NCBI GenBank assembly: GCA_024509875.1
Contig: JAMPIV010014151.1
Span: 1-64,000, forward strand
Reading direction: 5' to 3'
DNA: 64,000 nucleotides
Source: Oreohelix idahoensis
Taxonomy: Eukaryota > Mollusca > Gastropoda > Stylommatophora > Oreohelicidae
In this document: positions 23,651 through 35,437 of the stretch, piece after piece
Position numbering within the stretch: the first letter of the stretch is position 1
Layout: each line of letters opens with the position of its first letter
Made by a program: the position numbers and the translations under genes
The notes under the pieces: model-generated
Database searches by the model: none
What the model was told of the DNA's origin: nothing
What the model saw: only the letters and a program-made list of their open reading frames with translations

Positions 23651-25121
23651 AAATAGAGTTCTTTAGGGAAAAAAAATGAAGCACTGATATTTTCATCATT
23701 CGTAGTGACTTTAAATGTGGCTATCGTTAGAACAAGTTCTTTTGCTGGACCTAACGGTTATACCTAACTAGCCAGGTGTTGATGATGATTTGTTGTTGGT
23801 GTTGGGTTCTGTCACTGTTGGTTCCCAAGGGTGTTGTTGACTGTTCCGTCAGTCGTCAAATGCTGTGGCAGTAGCACGTCCCTGGCGCTAATGCTGGAGG
23901 TAACCACTCCAATGTCAAGGCAAGCGTCTCCAAGACCTTTTCATGATGTAGGCGTCCTGCGTAGATTGCTGGCAACTTGAACCACAGATTTGTACCGCAA
24001 ACTGAGAGACAACAAATGTATCTTCAAAGTATAGGGTCTCCTGACATGAGAATCAGGCGCCCTCCACTTCCATTCCACCACTTCATCTTCTTCAGAAACT
24101 TTACCCTCCCTGAGCATTAATGTTAAACCTAGTGAGTCGGATGAAAGTGCGTTTCGACAGCGCAAAACGACAATTGCATTATTTAAACATGTTTGAATGT
24201 ACACATAAACGTATTAAAATATTAATATAATAAATATGTACACCAGGGTGTCATGATCATCCACTCCCTGCTCCATATAGAGCCAGGGACTACCTCTGCT
24301 TTTGGGTTCTTTGTGAGGAAATCCGCACGAAGCAGTCACCAGCTGTTGCAGTGGTGGCTTTTCGAATCAATCATTTTATATGCTGAGGTTGCCAGCCTCG
24401 TATGAAGCTGTGCACCCACAAGCAATTTATACATGTAAAATGCAAAAATATAAAACGATAAAATGTACATAATTCAACTTGCCCCGATTATCGGGACTGA
24501 ATTTACAGACACGGGGAAAACTTCCGAATAGTGTCGGGCAACTGGTTTTAAGAGGCCGCCTTACAGGTGGTAGGGGTATTACTTTAATTGTGATATCACT
24601 GTTATTCTGTATGTAGCTTCCTAGGACTCGTAGTTTCCAGTACTTTAGTCGAGTTTTCTTTCTGTCTAATGTTAGAAGATCCTCTAATACATGGTCCTGT
24701 CCTTATGTTGGAATCCTGTTTCTATTTGTTATCCTGGCTGTCTGAAATGTCTTCTTCTTGACGAGATGAATATGCAGTGAAGTAGTCCCAAAATGTTGCA
24801 GATTGTACGGGACATTTTGGCCTGCCCGCGCTTTTTGTTGGAAAAAAACTCAAATCAGAAGTGGTTTATTTTAGCACTTCCATGCCAGTCCAACCACGAA
24901 GTAGTGTCTGATGTCGGTAGGGTTTTTTCCCCGCTACCCTCATCTGTAGAACATTCTGGATGACACACAAAATATTTTCTTTACATGTCATTTACAAGTT
25001 CATTTGTCTGTAGTTCATGACCATATGAGGTCTCGCTTCTTCCGTTTCGCCTGTCATGTTTACAACCACTACTTCACATATTTATCATTATAATCTCCTC
25101 CCAGATGCTATTTCCTTGTAA
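23651..25121. other. No recognisable feature
   Basis: Anonymous sequence. No domain, SINE head or paired inverted ends recognised. Confidence 0.35.
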
Positions 25122-25658
25122 TTGTTTATTACATTAAATTTCATCTGCCGGAAGTATTACATCACTGTCCGTGTCTTAATCTTTAGCAAGATGGTCATTT
25201 CCTACATCCCAGTGAGATATGTCGTGTATTTTAGTTACAAATTATCTGCTGGTTATACCGAGTTCTCATCAGAAATGGAAAAACAATTTGTACATGAAAC
25301 AACAAAACTTTCCAACCCAGTCAGTCTTATGAGTGCATCTCATCGAACCAATGATGTCTACCCTGAAGAATGGTTACAAGTCTATACTGACAGATGTGCA
25401 TTTAAGGCCACCATCAAAGCAGGTTATGGAGTCTACATATGTTATCTAGATGGATCATCCGACGAGTTGTTTGATGCATGCGGTGAATTTTGCTCCAACT
25501 ATGAAGCTGAAATAATTGCAATGGAAACAGCATTGCACCGTATGAAGACAGTATTTTCCCCAAAAGGCCCAAAACATCGTCATTTTTACAGACTAAATGT
25601 CTCAGTTTTTAATCTTCTTATTAAAGCCGGTACTTCTCTTGCCCATATCCCGACATAG
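25122..25658 (+). pseudogene. RNase H-like fragment, probably from a retroelement
   Basis: The open frame contains PEEWLQVYTDRCAFKATIKA, GYGVYICYLDGSSDELFDAC and NYEAEIIAMETALHRMKTVF. These match the start of the type I RNase H fold found at the C-terminus of several LINE groups and in related stand-alone genes. The first Asp (YTD) and the Glu (YEAEI) are visible; later catalytic positions are not. The normal TDGS is TDRC. The first 60 or so residues do not resemble RNase H. Most likely a decayed retroelement end, though a partial exon is possible. Confidence 0.5.
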
Positions 25659-26345
25659 ATCCCTTAATTAACCGATTTTCCTGTGGCTCCCCAGCCAGTC
25701 TCTATTTTTGGAAGCACGTGATCTACACGTCACTAAAAGAGCGTTCGCATTTAAAAAAAAAAAAGTTATGCATAGCATACACTGATATATTAAATAATAG
25801 TAGCAAAATCTAAGCGCTCAAGAACATCTCAGTCGGGTTATTATATATACTGTAGGAAGCTGGGTGGTCACGAGATTCGAAAAATAGTCAAGTAATTGTT
25901 TTATCTGGCAAACGTTGGTAATCACGACCTTCGAAAAAAGAAAGTCGAGTAATGTCTTCTATTTATAGAAATTTATGTAATTAAATCGAGAATGAGATCG
26001 TGTAAAAATTGATTAAAAGAGAGTGGAGGGAAGGAGAGAAGACAAAGACAATTAAGGCGAAAGCAAATATCGAAGCTGCATCCCCAGAAGAAAAATGAAA
26101 GACGAAGAAGTCAGATGAGGGAAGGATGGATGAAGCATATTTCTTTAGTTAAAGTTTAATTTCCTCAAACCTGTTTTTATTCATCGTCGTCCAGTATGGC
26201 GTTGGGAGACCCCTGTGGTAAGTCATCCTAACACCAGTATAATTCCTTGGACAAAGGTCGGCATAAGGTAGATCCTGTACTCATTCCTGACCGCAAGGTC
26301 TTTAATATTTGAACATGCGCCCTAATATAACTGACGGTCCCAGTG
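25659..26345. other. No recognisable feature
   Basis: AT-rich sequence with an A-rich stretch near 25750. Nothing recognised. Confidence 0.35.
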
Positions 26346-26535
26346 CAGGGCCGAACTAAGCCAAGAAGGGCCTCTAGGCTTTTTGGTGTTTGGGTCCACC
26401 GTCAACTAATAAGCAATAATTTTACATTTTTTTTTAAAACCCTTTAGCATAATTGTTTTAACTTATGCACGGACTCTCTAAAGCTCCGGGCCACTAGGAT
26501 TCAGCCTACTTAGCCTAGTGGAAAATCCGACCCTG
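26346..26535. mobile_element. hAT-type MITE, about 190 bp
   Basis: It starts CAGGGCCGAACTAAGCC, and its other end, read in reverse, starts CAGGGTCGGATTTTCC, a terminal pattern common in hAT MITEs. The 8 bases outside each end, TCCCAGTG and ACCCAGAG, match at six positions and fit a decayed 8-bp duplication. No coding capacity. Confidence 0.6.
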
Positions 26536-27056
26536 ACCCAGAGTCGAGGTTGAACGGGGCACGCCTCGCCAAAAGGAGGCCAAATTTAATTTTTTTAAAG
26601 GTAGATCCTGATCTACAAGTAGATAACAAGGCATGAATGTGTAGATCTCTTAAGTGATGGAGGGGGAAATTTTAAAGAGAAAGAATTTTAAAATTAGAGA
26701 AATCTCGGACTTACCCTTTCCCGCCGACATTTAAAAGCCCTTTATCTCTGATTAATTAAAGACGTTTTTATCTGCCTTCACTAACTAGCTTACAAACTAG
26801 AGAGAGAGGTAGGAACGCCATCTTTTCTTTGAAGTGAAGTAAACACTCTGGAAAATATCATTGAGCTTGAATTTTCCACAGCGTAAAATTACACACAGGT
26901 TGCACTTTTTTCCAGATTTCAAATACACTGTAGTCTGAATCATGAAAGCAGATACGATTTTATAAAAATAGATCTTTATCTTCATCTTCTTATTTCACTT
27001 TCAGACGTCGACTTTAATATGTTCAAAGCAAGCAGTGGGCACCTTGAGGCACTTTG
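26536..27056. other. No recognisable feature
   Basis: AT-rich sequence, nothing recognised. Confidence 0.35.
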
Positions 27057-27260
27057 AGGAAACATGTTGATAGCGTTACCCAGAATCCTCAGGTCAAGAG
27101 TAGTAGAGGTAACACGTAGAGAAGATACCCGGAGACAGAAATGAAAAATATGAGGAAGACCTGGAAATATTTTGAGGCAGACAGCACGCGCGCAACAGGA
27201 GGAGTTGGCATGCGTTTGTTAAAAGTTGATGCTCCTAGGAGAGCTAAAAGGGAATTATTG
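27057..27260 (+). mobile_element. LINE A 3' fragment
   Basis: Plus-strand C-terminal coding remnant: a degenerate RKPVDSITRQ region, then ETEMKNMRKTWKYFEAD and a final GELK-like end with an ATTGATGATTT tail. Heavily mutated. Confidence 0.65.
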
Positions 27261-28504
27261 ATGATTTAAAGAACTTACATTAGTTCAAACTGGCGATATG
27301 AAGAGAATACACAAATAAATCAAATAGAAAATACGCCTTAGGCATTTGAGGCTCCGTTCTTTACAAAAAATGCAACAAACTAAATGTGAGTAAAATTAGA
27401 AAATCAACCAGGAAGTTATGATAAATCAGGAGAAAGCTGTTCCTTAATAACCAAGATAATTAAAGTGCTTTCAAAGTAGCTTTTAGAAAGAAAAACAATT
27501 TTAAGAAATAATAAATTTTTAAAATGAAATGCAAATACAGGTCGAGTGGCTTTGGATAGACAAGGCAAATGAATGATGCAAGACAAGAAAATCGACTTTA
27601 AGACACAAGGGACCATGAGAAGCATTGTCACCTAAGCCAGACAAGAGAGTACTATATGATGACGATGATAATAATGATGATGTTGATGACGATGACTATG
27701 ATGATGATAATGATAACATTGTATAAGAAAATGAGAACTTCGCATGTGAATTTAACAAACTCTTCTGGGGCGTTTACGAAAAACATCAGAAAATGAAACA
27801 AAATGGATATCATCTTTTATCACAATTGCAAAAACGTGTTGTTTATTTGCACTTTTGTCTTTTTTATTATTTTTATTTTATTTTTTTAGATATGCAGACC
27901 AGTCTGACTGACAGGCCATAATTAGAGTGATGTAGGGGGATTAATTTTTTTTTATTTTTTTTTTATTGGCATGTGGAAGGAGTTCAGCCTGAGGGGAGAA
28001 AAAAACGCAAACTTCTCAGCTTAATTAACAATAAGTAATACGTATTGAACTGCGGTATGGCTTATTAGGAATAAGCAAACAGTATGGCGCGAAGTATAGA
28101 TTGATAACAACAACAGCCATGGTATGAACCGGCTGTGAGTGAGTGTATTACACACACGTGAGGCCATGAAAAGTCCTGGATTCGGCTCCCGGTTGAACCA
28201 TTTGGTATATTTTCTTTCTTTTTTTTCTCTTGCTATTTTCTCAATGGATGCTCTTCAAAAGCCCTGTCACATATCAACATCCATTCTTTGTTTTCAGACA
28301 CATTTTCGTTATTTACCGCCACAAATACCTCAAGTCTTTCGGTGGCCTCTTATCTCTTACTACGTATAACTGTTCTTAGTTTCATATGTGGTGTTCTTCT
28401 CGGCAGTCCATTACATTGCAGAACAAACCTAATGGAAATTTAAGTAGCGTATTGTTGCTATTAGCTCTGTGCATTACATGAAGCAGTGCTTTATAACCAT
28501 TTAT
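27261..28504. other. Mostly anonymous; short GAT microsatellite
   Basis: A (GAT)n-rich stretch lies at 27659-27716. A B-box-like GGATTCGGCTCC near 28177 could belong to a decayed SINE, but I could not define it. No coding domain recognised. Confidence 0.35.
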
Positions 28505-28735
28505 AACACATAAGGAAGGGAAACCCGAGGCCTGTAAACAGCAAATAAATATTAGACAAACATAAAGGTATGTTTTCAGGCACTCGTAAGAAATAAAGAA
28601 GTAGAAAACTAGACAACAGAAAAACAACAGACGTGAGTGACTTACCCAGGACTCGAACCCAGGACCTTCCGTGCGACAACCCCGCCTAGCTATGCAAGCG
28701 AATCACACTATCCTCCGTGCCATCTAGTCATCACT
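28505..28735 (-). mobile_element. tRNA-derived SINE (type S2)
   Basis: On the minus strand the tRNA-like head carries the B box GGTTCGAGTCC (about 28652-28662). The body is shared with 16205-16503 (CAGGCACTCGTAAGAAA and GGCCTGTAAACAGC blocks). Boundaries are approximate. Confidence 0.75.
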
Positions 28736-28907
28736 AAAAACATGATGTTTCGATGACGGGTCACTAGTGCGACCCGCAACACATAACACCGGAAATTTAC
28801 GATGGGCAGTCCAACCTATTAATGACGCAATCACTTCTGTCGTTCCCCTATTATACAGTATAGGTCAGACTACACAAGACAAAGACCTTAATACTGTGTC
28901 TAGTAAA

Positions 28908-28980
28908 TGATAGAAGACTAAGAACAGTAAGTACAGCACCTACCCTCTGTCCTGTACTTACTGTTCTTAGTCTTCTATCA
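28908..28980. repeat. Perfect 29-bp inverted repeat (hairpin)
   Basis: TGATAGAAGACTAAGAACAG and nine more bases at 28908-28936 are exactly complementary to 28952-28980, with a 15-base loop. No mismatch is visible. It borders the 30-bp minisatellite. Confidence 0.95.
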
Positions 28981-29112
28981 AGATGCTGAAAAGGGGTGCG
29001 ATTCTTCTTAAGATGCTGAAAAAGGGTGCAAGGCTTCTTAAGATGCTGAAAAGGGGTGCAATGCTTCTTAAGATACTGTAAAGGGGTGCGAGGCTTCTTA
29101 AGATGCCGTAAA
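28981..29112. repeat. 30-bp minisatellite, about 4 units
   Basis: Units of 30 bp built on GATGCTGAAAAGGGGTGC plus TTCTTAA. One related unit also occurs at 38553-38585, next to the other CR1/L2 copy. Confidence 0.9.
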
Positions 29113-29321
29113 GGGGTATGAACGAACGAACGAACGAAATCTTTACATCAGGGTAAAGAAATAGGCATAATTGCCTTTTTACATTTCTGCCCTGCAATAC
29201 AATTTTCAGCGTTTTACAAATTAAAATATTAACAACTTCAGACAGGATCAATTAATATTATCATCACAATCAGAAATTGAGCATACACAAGTATATTTAC
29301 TCATAGTCATTCACGCACATA

Positions 29322-29358
<37 letters not shown>

Positions 29359-29754
29359 GTCAAGCAATAAAGCTACTTAATATTTAAAAATTTCAATTTA
29401 AAATGAAAATATTACAATGACAGTTAAATGCTCGTGGAAACGTTGAAATAACTGAAACAGAATTGTCGTTAAATGTGTGTACAAGATTTCATGACATGTG
29501 AATGCAGATGTCTTTTGAATGAGATGCAATTATCAGTTTTGACAGACTTGGGTAGGGAATTCCATGCAAAAGCACCTGCATAACTAAAACAACTTCGGAA
29601 GAGGTCAGTTCGAGGTTTTGCAAGGTCCAAAAGTAGGCCGCCATGTATAAAATATACTATTCGTCAAAAGTCAAGGGCCACTTAGAAAAACCTTGGTTGA
29701 AACCATAAAACAAATCTGATATAAACGTAATTGGTATCAGTCAAAACGGCATTT

Positions 29755-30088
29755 CATCATCATCTCAGCCCGTAACCCGTCATGGGTCGTAGGGGTGCCA
29801 TGGTGGAAGCATCAGCAGACAGGGTCCTCCACTGCTCTCTATCCTCAGCAATGCGTACTAGTGTGGAAAAACCGTGTCCTGCCCATTCTTTGATGTTATC
29901 AGCCCAGGATTTTCTCTGCCTTCCTCTTCTCCGTTTACCTTCGACTGTTCCCTGAAGGATCGTTTTCGAAAGGGAGTCATGACGAGTTACATGCCCAAAC
30001 CAGGCAAGCTTTCGACGTTTCACTATTGACAAAAGTGGTTCTTGGTGGCCTGCATAGGTGTTTATCTTCTCTCTAACATAGACATTAA
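29755..30088 (-). mobile_element. 5'-truncated LINE fragment in the Tc1 element
   Basis: GGCATTT at 29748-29754 and 30089-30095 is a 7-bp target duplication. The minus strand encodes only the C-terminus: KLAWFGHVTRHDSLSKTILQ, GKRRRGRQRKSWADNIKEW, DREQWRTL. It ends in a short (GAT)n tail at 29755-29762. Confidence 0.9.
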
Positions 30089-30219
30089 GGCATTTATTGA
30101 ATACCAAATTGACATGTCACGTAAAGAAATGGAAACACACATTCAAACGCAATTAAGCTGTGAAGTGTGTCACCCACCTTATCAAAAGTCACACAATAGA
30201 TATTGGACAAATATACATT

Positions 30220-31248
30220 TCAAAATCGGGTATGACCACCGTTTGCAGCAAGGCATTCAAGACAGCGTAGACGCATCGAGTCCACAAGGATCCGAAGAGT
30301 ATCCTGAGGAACTGCTTGCCATTCCTGCAGCAGAAATGCAGTCAGCTGTGCAACATCCATTGGCAGGGGGTGTTTTGTTGACAATCTTCGACCAAGGACA
30401 TCCCAGAGGTGCTCAATCGGAGAAAGGTCAGGTGAATGAGCTGGCCACGCCATCCTGATGATCCCATGTTGCTGAATAAACTCATTCACCACACGAGCTC
30501 GATGGGGTCGAGCGTTATCATCTTGGAGGATGGCATTACTACTTATGGCCTCCAGAGCAGGCTGAACAATTGGTCTCAAGATTTCGTTCTGGTATCTTGG
30601 GCCGGTCAAGTTGCCTTGGATGATGTAGAGTGGGGTCCTGCCGTGTCTGTAGAAGCCTCCCCAGGCCATGACAGAACCCCTACCATAACGATCCACCTCT
30701 CGAATTGTGTCATCAGTAAATCGCTCTCCTGGTCGTCTCCAAACTCGAATCCTGCCATCATTGAATGACACAGTGAAGCGAGATTCATCAGTGAAGAGAA
30801 CTTGACTCCATTGTTGCCTTGTCCATCGGATGTGCTCGCGACACCAAGCAACACGGGCTCTGCGATGAGCAGGAGTAAGAGGGATTCTGACTGCAGGACG
30901 TTGAGCAGCCAGTCCAAATTCATGTAAACGTCTGCGAATGGTGCTTTGACTGACATTAACATTTACAGTTTGTCTCAGTTGACATCTTAGAGTGGAACAA
31001 GTCACTGTTCGATGGCGCAGGGCTGACGACAAGAGGTACCGGTCATCATGTCTATTGGTGCATCTAGGGCGACCTGGCCGGTGGCGATCCTCCACACTTC
31101 CTGTGGCCTGAAATCTCTCCAAAATTCTTTGGATAGTAGAGTGTGACACTGCAAGCCATCTAGCAACCTCACGGACAGATAAATCACTTTCAACCCACGC
31201 TATAGCCCTCATTCTTTGTAAGGTGTCATGACTTCTTCTCGGTGGCAT
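30220..31248 (-). CDS. Tc1 transposase, intact, DD34E
   Basis: 342 residues from the ATG at 31248 (MPPRRSHDTLQRMRAIAWV). A longer frame upstream has no support. Two helix-turn-helix subdomains (about residues 10-60 and 75-125) are separated by the AT-hook-like RPGRPR. The catalytic triad is visible in LFTDESRF, ILQDDNARPHRA and DLSPIEHLWDVL, with exactly 34 residues between the second Asp and the Glu. The length is normal for the family, and there is no stop or frameshift. It would bind the inverted repeats and excise and reinsert the element at TA sites. Activity is untested; the LINE insert lies outside the gene. Confidence 0.95.
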   Translation of the reverse strand: MPPRRSHDTLQRMRAIAWVESDLSVREVARWLAVSHSTIQRILERFQATGSVEDRHRPGRPRCTNRHDDRYLLSSALRHRTVTCSTLRCQLRQTVNVNVSQSTIRRRLHEFGLAAQRPAVRIPLTPAHRRARVAWCREHIRWTRQQWSQVLFTDESRFTVSFNDGRIRVWRRPGERFTDDTIREVDRYGRGSVMAWGGFYRHGRTPLYIIQGNLTGPRYQNEILRPIVQPALEAISSNAILQDDNARPHRARVVNEFIQQHGIIRMAWPAHSPDLSPIEHLWDVLGRRLSTKHPLPMDVAQLTAFLLQEWQAVPQDTLRILVDSMRLRCLECLAANGGHTRF

Positions 31249-31613
31249 GGTTTTTGCAAGTGATGAAACTACCCTAAGTCTGCTGATTGTAAAACAAATT
31301 AAGAGTGAACTCTGTTCACGAAAAGTCGCCATTGCACGTGGAATATCAATCAGCACGATTACTTCACCTGTTTGGTTGTACGGAAGTTTGAAAAAACAGA
31401 TTAAAAATGTGAATTTATGGTCAGCAAACCAAATTGCACGTGATCACCATGGTTGTCGGTGAGTTGTTTTTATGCTTAACGTGCATAGAGGTCTGTCAGA
31501 GGAAGATATTGCACCCATTTTTACTAAAAACGTCCTTCATTTACTCATTCTATGCGCTTATATAAAAGTGTATTGAAAATAATAGGGTGGCCCTTGACTT
31601 TTGACGAGCAGTA

Positions 31614-33052
31614 TATATGAGCAGTATTTATAGCGAAATAACATTTGCAAGTATGAAGGCGTTCTGCCGTGTAAAATTTGATGCACAAACAGGAGATCTT
31701 GGAAGAAGAAGAATTTTTTAAGAGGAAGAACATTCAGCTGTGAAAATAGCTGAGCACTGGGAATGTTATCATTCAGGCAAACACGTCGTAGCGCCCCTTT
31801 TATGTAGGGATTCTAGGCGTTTCAAAAACAACAAGCTACAGCGACTCCAGATATTTGAGCAGTAAGAAAGGTGACTTTGAATATGTGCATAATAGAATAT
31901 AAGTCTAGAGTGCGGACATAAAAAATTTTTGATTTTTGAGAGTTGAAACAATTTTTGTGAGATCTTGTTTGCGATGAAATAGACATGTGACTTCCAGCTT
32001 AGAGACTAGTCGATGACCACACCCAACAGGCTGTGGTTCGTAACGTGCTTAATACGTTCTCCGTCTAGAGATAAAGATAACGTATTTGGTTGACAGTGCA
32101 GAATCTTTTGGCGGGTTGAGATAATCAACGATTGAGTTTAGTTTTTATTAATGGACATACTATTAATAGTTCACCAAGCTTGTACAATGTCCAGGTGACG
32201 CTGTAAAAGAGACTGAACAGTGTTAATGTCTGTGCCAGCTACTGTTACTGTGGTATCATCAGCAAACATAAGACAATCGTCATGTGGCAATGACAAGGGC
32301 AGGTCATTGTTGAAGATGCTGAATAGTAAGGGTCCTATTATCGAGCCCTGTGGGACACCCATTGTAGTGGTGTATGATTTAGAGAGCACATTATTGTATA
32401 AGACTCGTTGTGTTCTGTTTTCAAGGAATGATTTTATTAATGTGATCACTTTTAGATGAAATTTGTACACCGCAAGCTTTTGTATCAGCAACGAGTGTTC
32501 AATTGTGTCAAATGCTTTGTAAAGGTCTATTAATAATACTCCATTTATTTTTTCGCAGTTGATATTAGAATGCCAGATTTCGGTAATCTTAGTCAACAAG
32601 GATTCAGTAAAGGTAATTCAGGAAGGTTGGGCTTCGTTTAACCTCGATTGAACGAAATCAGAAAGAGCAGTACAATTCAGTTGGTGATGATTTATCCCGG
32701 ATGTTCGTGCGATCGACGAGAAGAACTGGCAAAATTCATCAGCATTAATGTTTGTAGCTTGCTGTCGGAGGTTATGCCGGCGTACATTTGTGAGAAGGTT
32801 AATAGCGGTCCAGATTTTAGATGAGCTCCGGCCGTCGTCAATAATGGATCTGAGGCGCTGTCTTTTAGACTTCCTTAAAATGTACTGCGCTAAGTTTCTA
32901 TATTTTCTATAGCTTGCATGGTCTCCAATCTTCTTGAAATAGTCTCGCTGTTGACTAGTTTTCAGGTATTCCAAAGTTATCCATGAAGGCATAATTTTTG
33001 ACTTGACACGTTTTATACGCACAGGAGCATATTTGTTAAGAACTGAAGTGAA
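31614..33052 (-). pseudogene. CR1/L2-like reverse transcriptase, decayed
   Basis: From the 5' side: linker with MPSWITLEYLKT, KKIGDHASYRKYRNLAQ; RT with INGVLLIDLYKAFDTIEHSL, TMGVPQGSIIGPLLFSIFNN and CLMFADDTTVTVAG (intact ADD box, 32320-32250 region); then frame breaks before YAHIQSHLSYCSNIWSRCS. Coding resumes beyond the Tc1 element at about 29650-29486 (KPRTDLFRSCFSYAGAFAWN). The stop at 32618 and later shifts inactivate it. Confidence 0.85.
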
Positions 33053-33319
33053 GAGAACTAATGAGAGAGGTCAAAGTTCGGCAGCTAAAATACTTTGGCC
33101 ACATAAAAAGGCATAACACCTTGCAGAAGACCATAACAGAAGGGAGAGTTGAAGGCAAACGTGCAAGGGGAAGACAGCGCTATAAGTGGGAAGATAACAT
33201 CAAGAGATGGACGGGAAAGAGTCTATCAGAGTGACACCAAGACAAGAGACAGAAGACGTTGGAGATCCATTACAGCCAACCTTCGTTGTGGAGATGGCAA
33301 CTGATGATGATGATGATGA
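33053..33319 (+). mobile_element. 5'-truncated LINE fragment in the CR1/L2 element
   Basis: TGAAGTGAA at 33044-33052 and 33320-33328 is a 9-bp target duplication. The plus strand encodes LKYFGHIKRHNTLQKTITEG and GKRARGRQRYKWEDNIKRW, then decays. It ends in (GAT)n at 33302-33319. Removing it restores the host LINE reading frame. Confidence 0.9.
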
Positions 33320-34180
33320 TGAAGTGAATGCTGTCAGACATATTTCTAGGGCTTCAGTCGGGTCAGATACTCCATAGACATTATCAAAAGTTGTCGCTAA
33401 GGGATCAGATAGGGACTTGGAGCTATCAAAATTCTTGAATATTCGTGCTTGTATAACCTGGTGACAGAGTTTAGGAATTCGAACTCCGTTTTTGGTCCAT
33501 GTGCAACATATGGGGTAGTGATCGCTTAGACCACATACGGGAACGCAGATTTCGATGATGTGAGCAGTGTTAGTAACATACAGATGATCTATGCAGGTTG
33601 ATGACTTGTCTGTGACTCGGGTTGGTAGCGATATAAACTGGTTCAGGATATACAGGGCATACAAACTATCCCAATTAACGTTTCGCTTCAAGGCATCAAT
33701 ATTGAAGTCTCCCATTATTAATACTTCCAAAGAAGTTATCCAGACTTTGTCCATCATGTCCGAGAACTGATCTAGCCATTCTATTCTGGCAACCGGATTG
33801 CGGTATATAAAGCCATTTAATATAGAGGTAGTGTGTGGGAGGCGGACTTCCAGCCACATGCATTCAACTTCAGGACATTCGAGATCAACGCGTCTTATAG
33901 CTTTGATGCTTGTGTGCACATAGGCAGCCACACCAGTTTCAAACCTAATTGATGGATCCCGACGGAAAATTTCATAATTTACAGTTTGCAGTTCTTGGTT
34001 AGAAATGTGTTCATTAAATCTAGTTTCTGTTAGTCCAAAAATATGAAAGTATGCATTGTTATTATAGGGTATGGAAGTAATTTCAGCCAATGTACTCACA
34101 TTGTAGAGATGACAAACATTCAGATGTCCCAACCTGAGTCCCTGACGATTTGGGTATTCCGTTGTGACCGTGGGAGTCAT
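33320..34180 (-). pseudogene. CR1/L2-like endonuclease domain (start of ORF2)
   Basis: AP-type endonuclease with RLGHLNVCHLYN, FGLTETRFNEHISN, VLIMGDFNIDALKR, SSTCIDHLYVT and VCGLSDHYPICCTW. It covers essentially the whole domain. The open frame runs on to 33200 only because it reads into the inserted LINE and its GAT tail (serine run). Confidence 0.88.
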
Positions 34181-34249
34181 ATTTTGTGAAATTGATGATC
34201 ACTAATATTGCATTGATAACAGGGCTGTTGAAAGTATAAATTAAGTAGA

Positions 34250-35437
34250 TTAGGACGTAAAGGATGATGCCATGGGGTAGAATGAGGTTGCGGGATATTC
34301 CTGTCTTCTTGTTGTGGGATCGGAGTATGCTGACCAATTTGATCTCCAGGCAAAAGGTGAATACTCCAAGAGTCTATTGTGTAGCGGGAAATTGGGAAAG
34401 GTTGGGTATAGATGTTGATATGTAGGAAGATGATACAAATGCGGTGACGGGGGGTAGGTTTCTTGTGTCTGGGACATTGATGGCCGGAGTGAGGATGTAT
34501 CAGCACATAAAGATTGAATTTGTTGAGTTGCTTCATTTGTACACTTTTGAGGATGGAGTGTATCACATCGGTCCTGTTGGGTAGGTGCATTAAACATAGA
34601 TGGGTGTTGTTGTAGGGGGACATCACAAGCGGTGCCCTGCACTGCGCGATTTACAATAACAGGTGTGATTTGATGTTCCTGATTATGAGATGATGTTGAG
34701 TGGGTGTCGTTAGAAGTAGTAAGTAATGGTGGAAAGTCAAGATCATAATTACCATCTGAGAAGCAGGTATTCACTGTTGATAGACGTCTGGTTGGATCTT
34801 GAGATATTGTTGTGTGGCCGACTCCTTTGAAGGTGAGTTCTGGGTACTTGATGTTTGTTGCCAGCTTGCTGATTCCTTCAGTGGATAAGGCAATATCACC
34901 ACCGTAAAGGTGTTTTTTAGGGGCTCCTGATTTCGCAAGGATGTTCGAGGAGTGATCAATGAAGTTATAGTTGTGTTTGATGCAGTGTCTTGTAAGTTTA
35001 GAATTATTGACATCAACTGATTTGCCGTAATGGGCCCTGACTGGGGGAATAATGGACGAGAAGTAGATTTTCGCATTAGGGAATAACGAAAGGAATTTTG
35101 ATGTGATCTGGTTTAGGTCTGCTTGGGATATTTCATTATCTTTGAGCGAGTCTGATAGACCAATGTGAGTAGTTACTCTGGTGACAGTGGAGTCAGAAGG
35201 AAAACTTTTAAGGAGTGACAGTAAATCCTGAGTGGATGCCCAGTTCTTGAAGCGAACAGTAACCGAGTCCATATCGTTTATCAATAATCTCGATTTTTGT
35301 AGTTCCTTGACATTTTGGTCCCCAGAAATAAGGTGTTTCCTTTTATTTGTAAGCCTTGTGTTGGTGCCTGTGATAGGACGTGCCTGTTCTTGGGTTGCCT
35401 GTGTGCTTTGATCGTTGGATGGCTGATAATAACGCAC
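34250..35437 (-). CDS. CR1/L2-like ORF1, C-terminal esterase-type domain
   Basis: Minus-strand frame of 395 codons. Residues about 45-200 resemble the SGNH-hydrolase/esterase-like domain found in ORF1 of many CR1 and L2 elements: DSVTVRFKNWASTQDLLSLL, THIGLSDSLKDNEISQADL, YFSSIIPPVRAHYGK, then HLYGGDIALSTEGISKLA. The last 150 residues are low-complexity, rich in Pro, His, Thr and Gln. A frame break separates it from the N-terminal half at 35598-36512. ORF1 proteins bind element RNA; the role of the esterase fold is not settled. Confidence 0.65.
   Translation of the reverse strand: MRYYQPSNDQSTQATQEQARPITGTNTRLTNKRKHLISGDQNVKELQKSRLLINDMDSVTVRFKNWASTQDLLSLLKSFPSDSTVTRVTTHIGLSDSLKDNEISQADLNQITSKFLSLFPNAKIYFSSIIPPVRAHYGKSVDVNNSKLTRHCIKHNYNFIDHSSNILAKSGAPKKHLYGGDIALSTEGISKLATNIKYPELTFKGVGHTTISQDPTRRLSTVNTCFSDGNYDLDFPPLLTTSNDTHSTSSHNQEHQITPVIVNRAVQGTACDVPLQQHPSMFNAPTQQDRCDTLHPQKCTNEATQQIQSLCADTSSLRPSMSQTQETYPPSPHLYHLPTYQHLYPTFPNFPLHNRLLEYSPFAWRSNWSAYSDPTTRRQEYPATSFYPMASSFTS

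Larger units (their letters stand above)
29657..31611 (-). mobile_element. Tc1-type transposon with intact transposase
   Basis: Terminal inverted repeats of about 25 bp: CTATTCGTCAAAAGTCAAGG at 29657 and, on the other strand, CTGCTCGTCAAAAGTCAAGG at 31611. TA flanks both ends (29655-29656 and 31612-31613). The transposase gene lies on the minus strand. A 334-bp LINE fragment has inserted between its stop codon and the 29.6-kb end. The element interrupts the RT C-terminus of the CR1/L2 LINE. Confidence 0.92.

Noticed and set aside
31249..31356. N-terminal extension of the Tc1 transposase
   Set aside because: It has no Tc1 similarity, its first codon is GTG, and family length and motifs fit the ATG at 31248.
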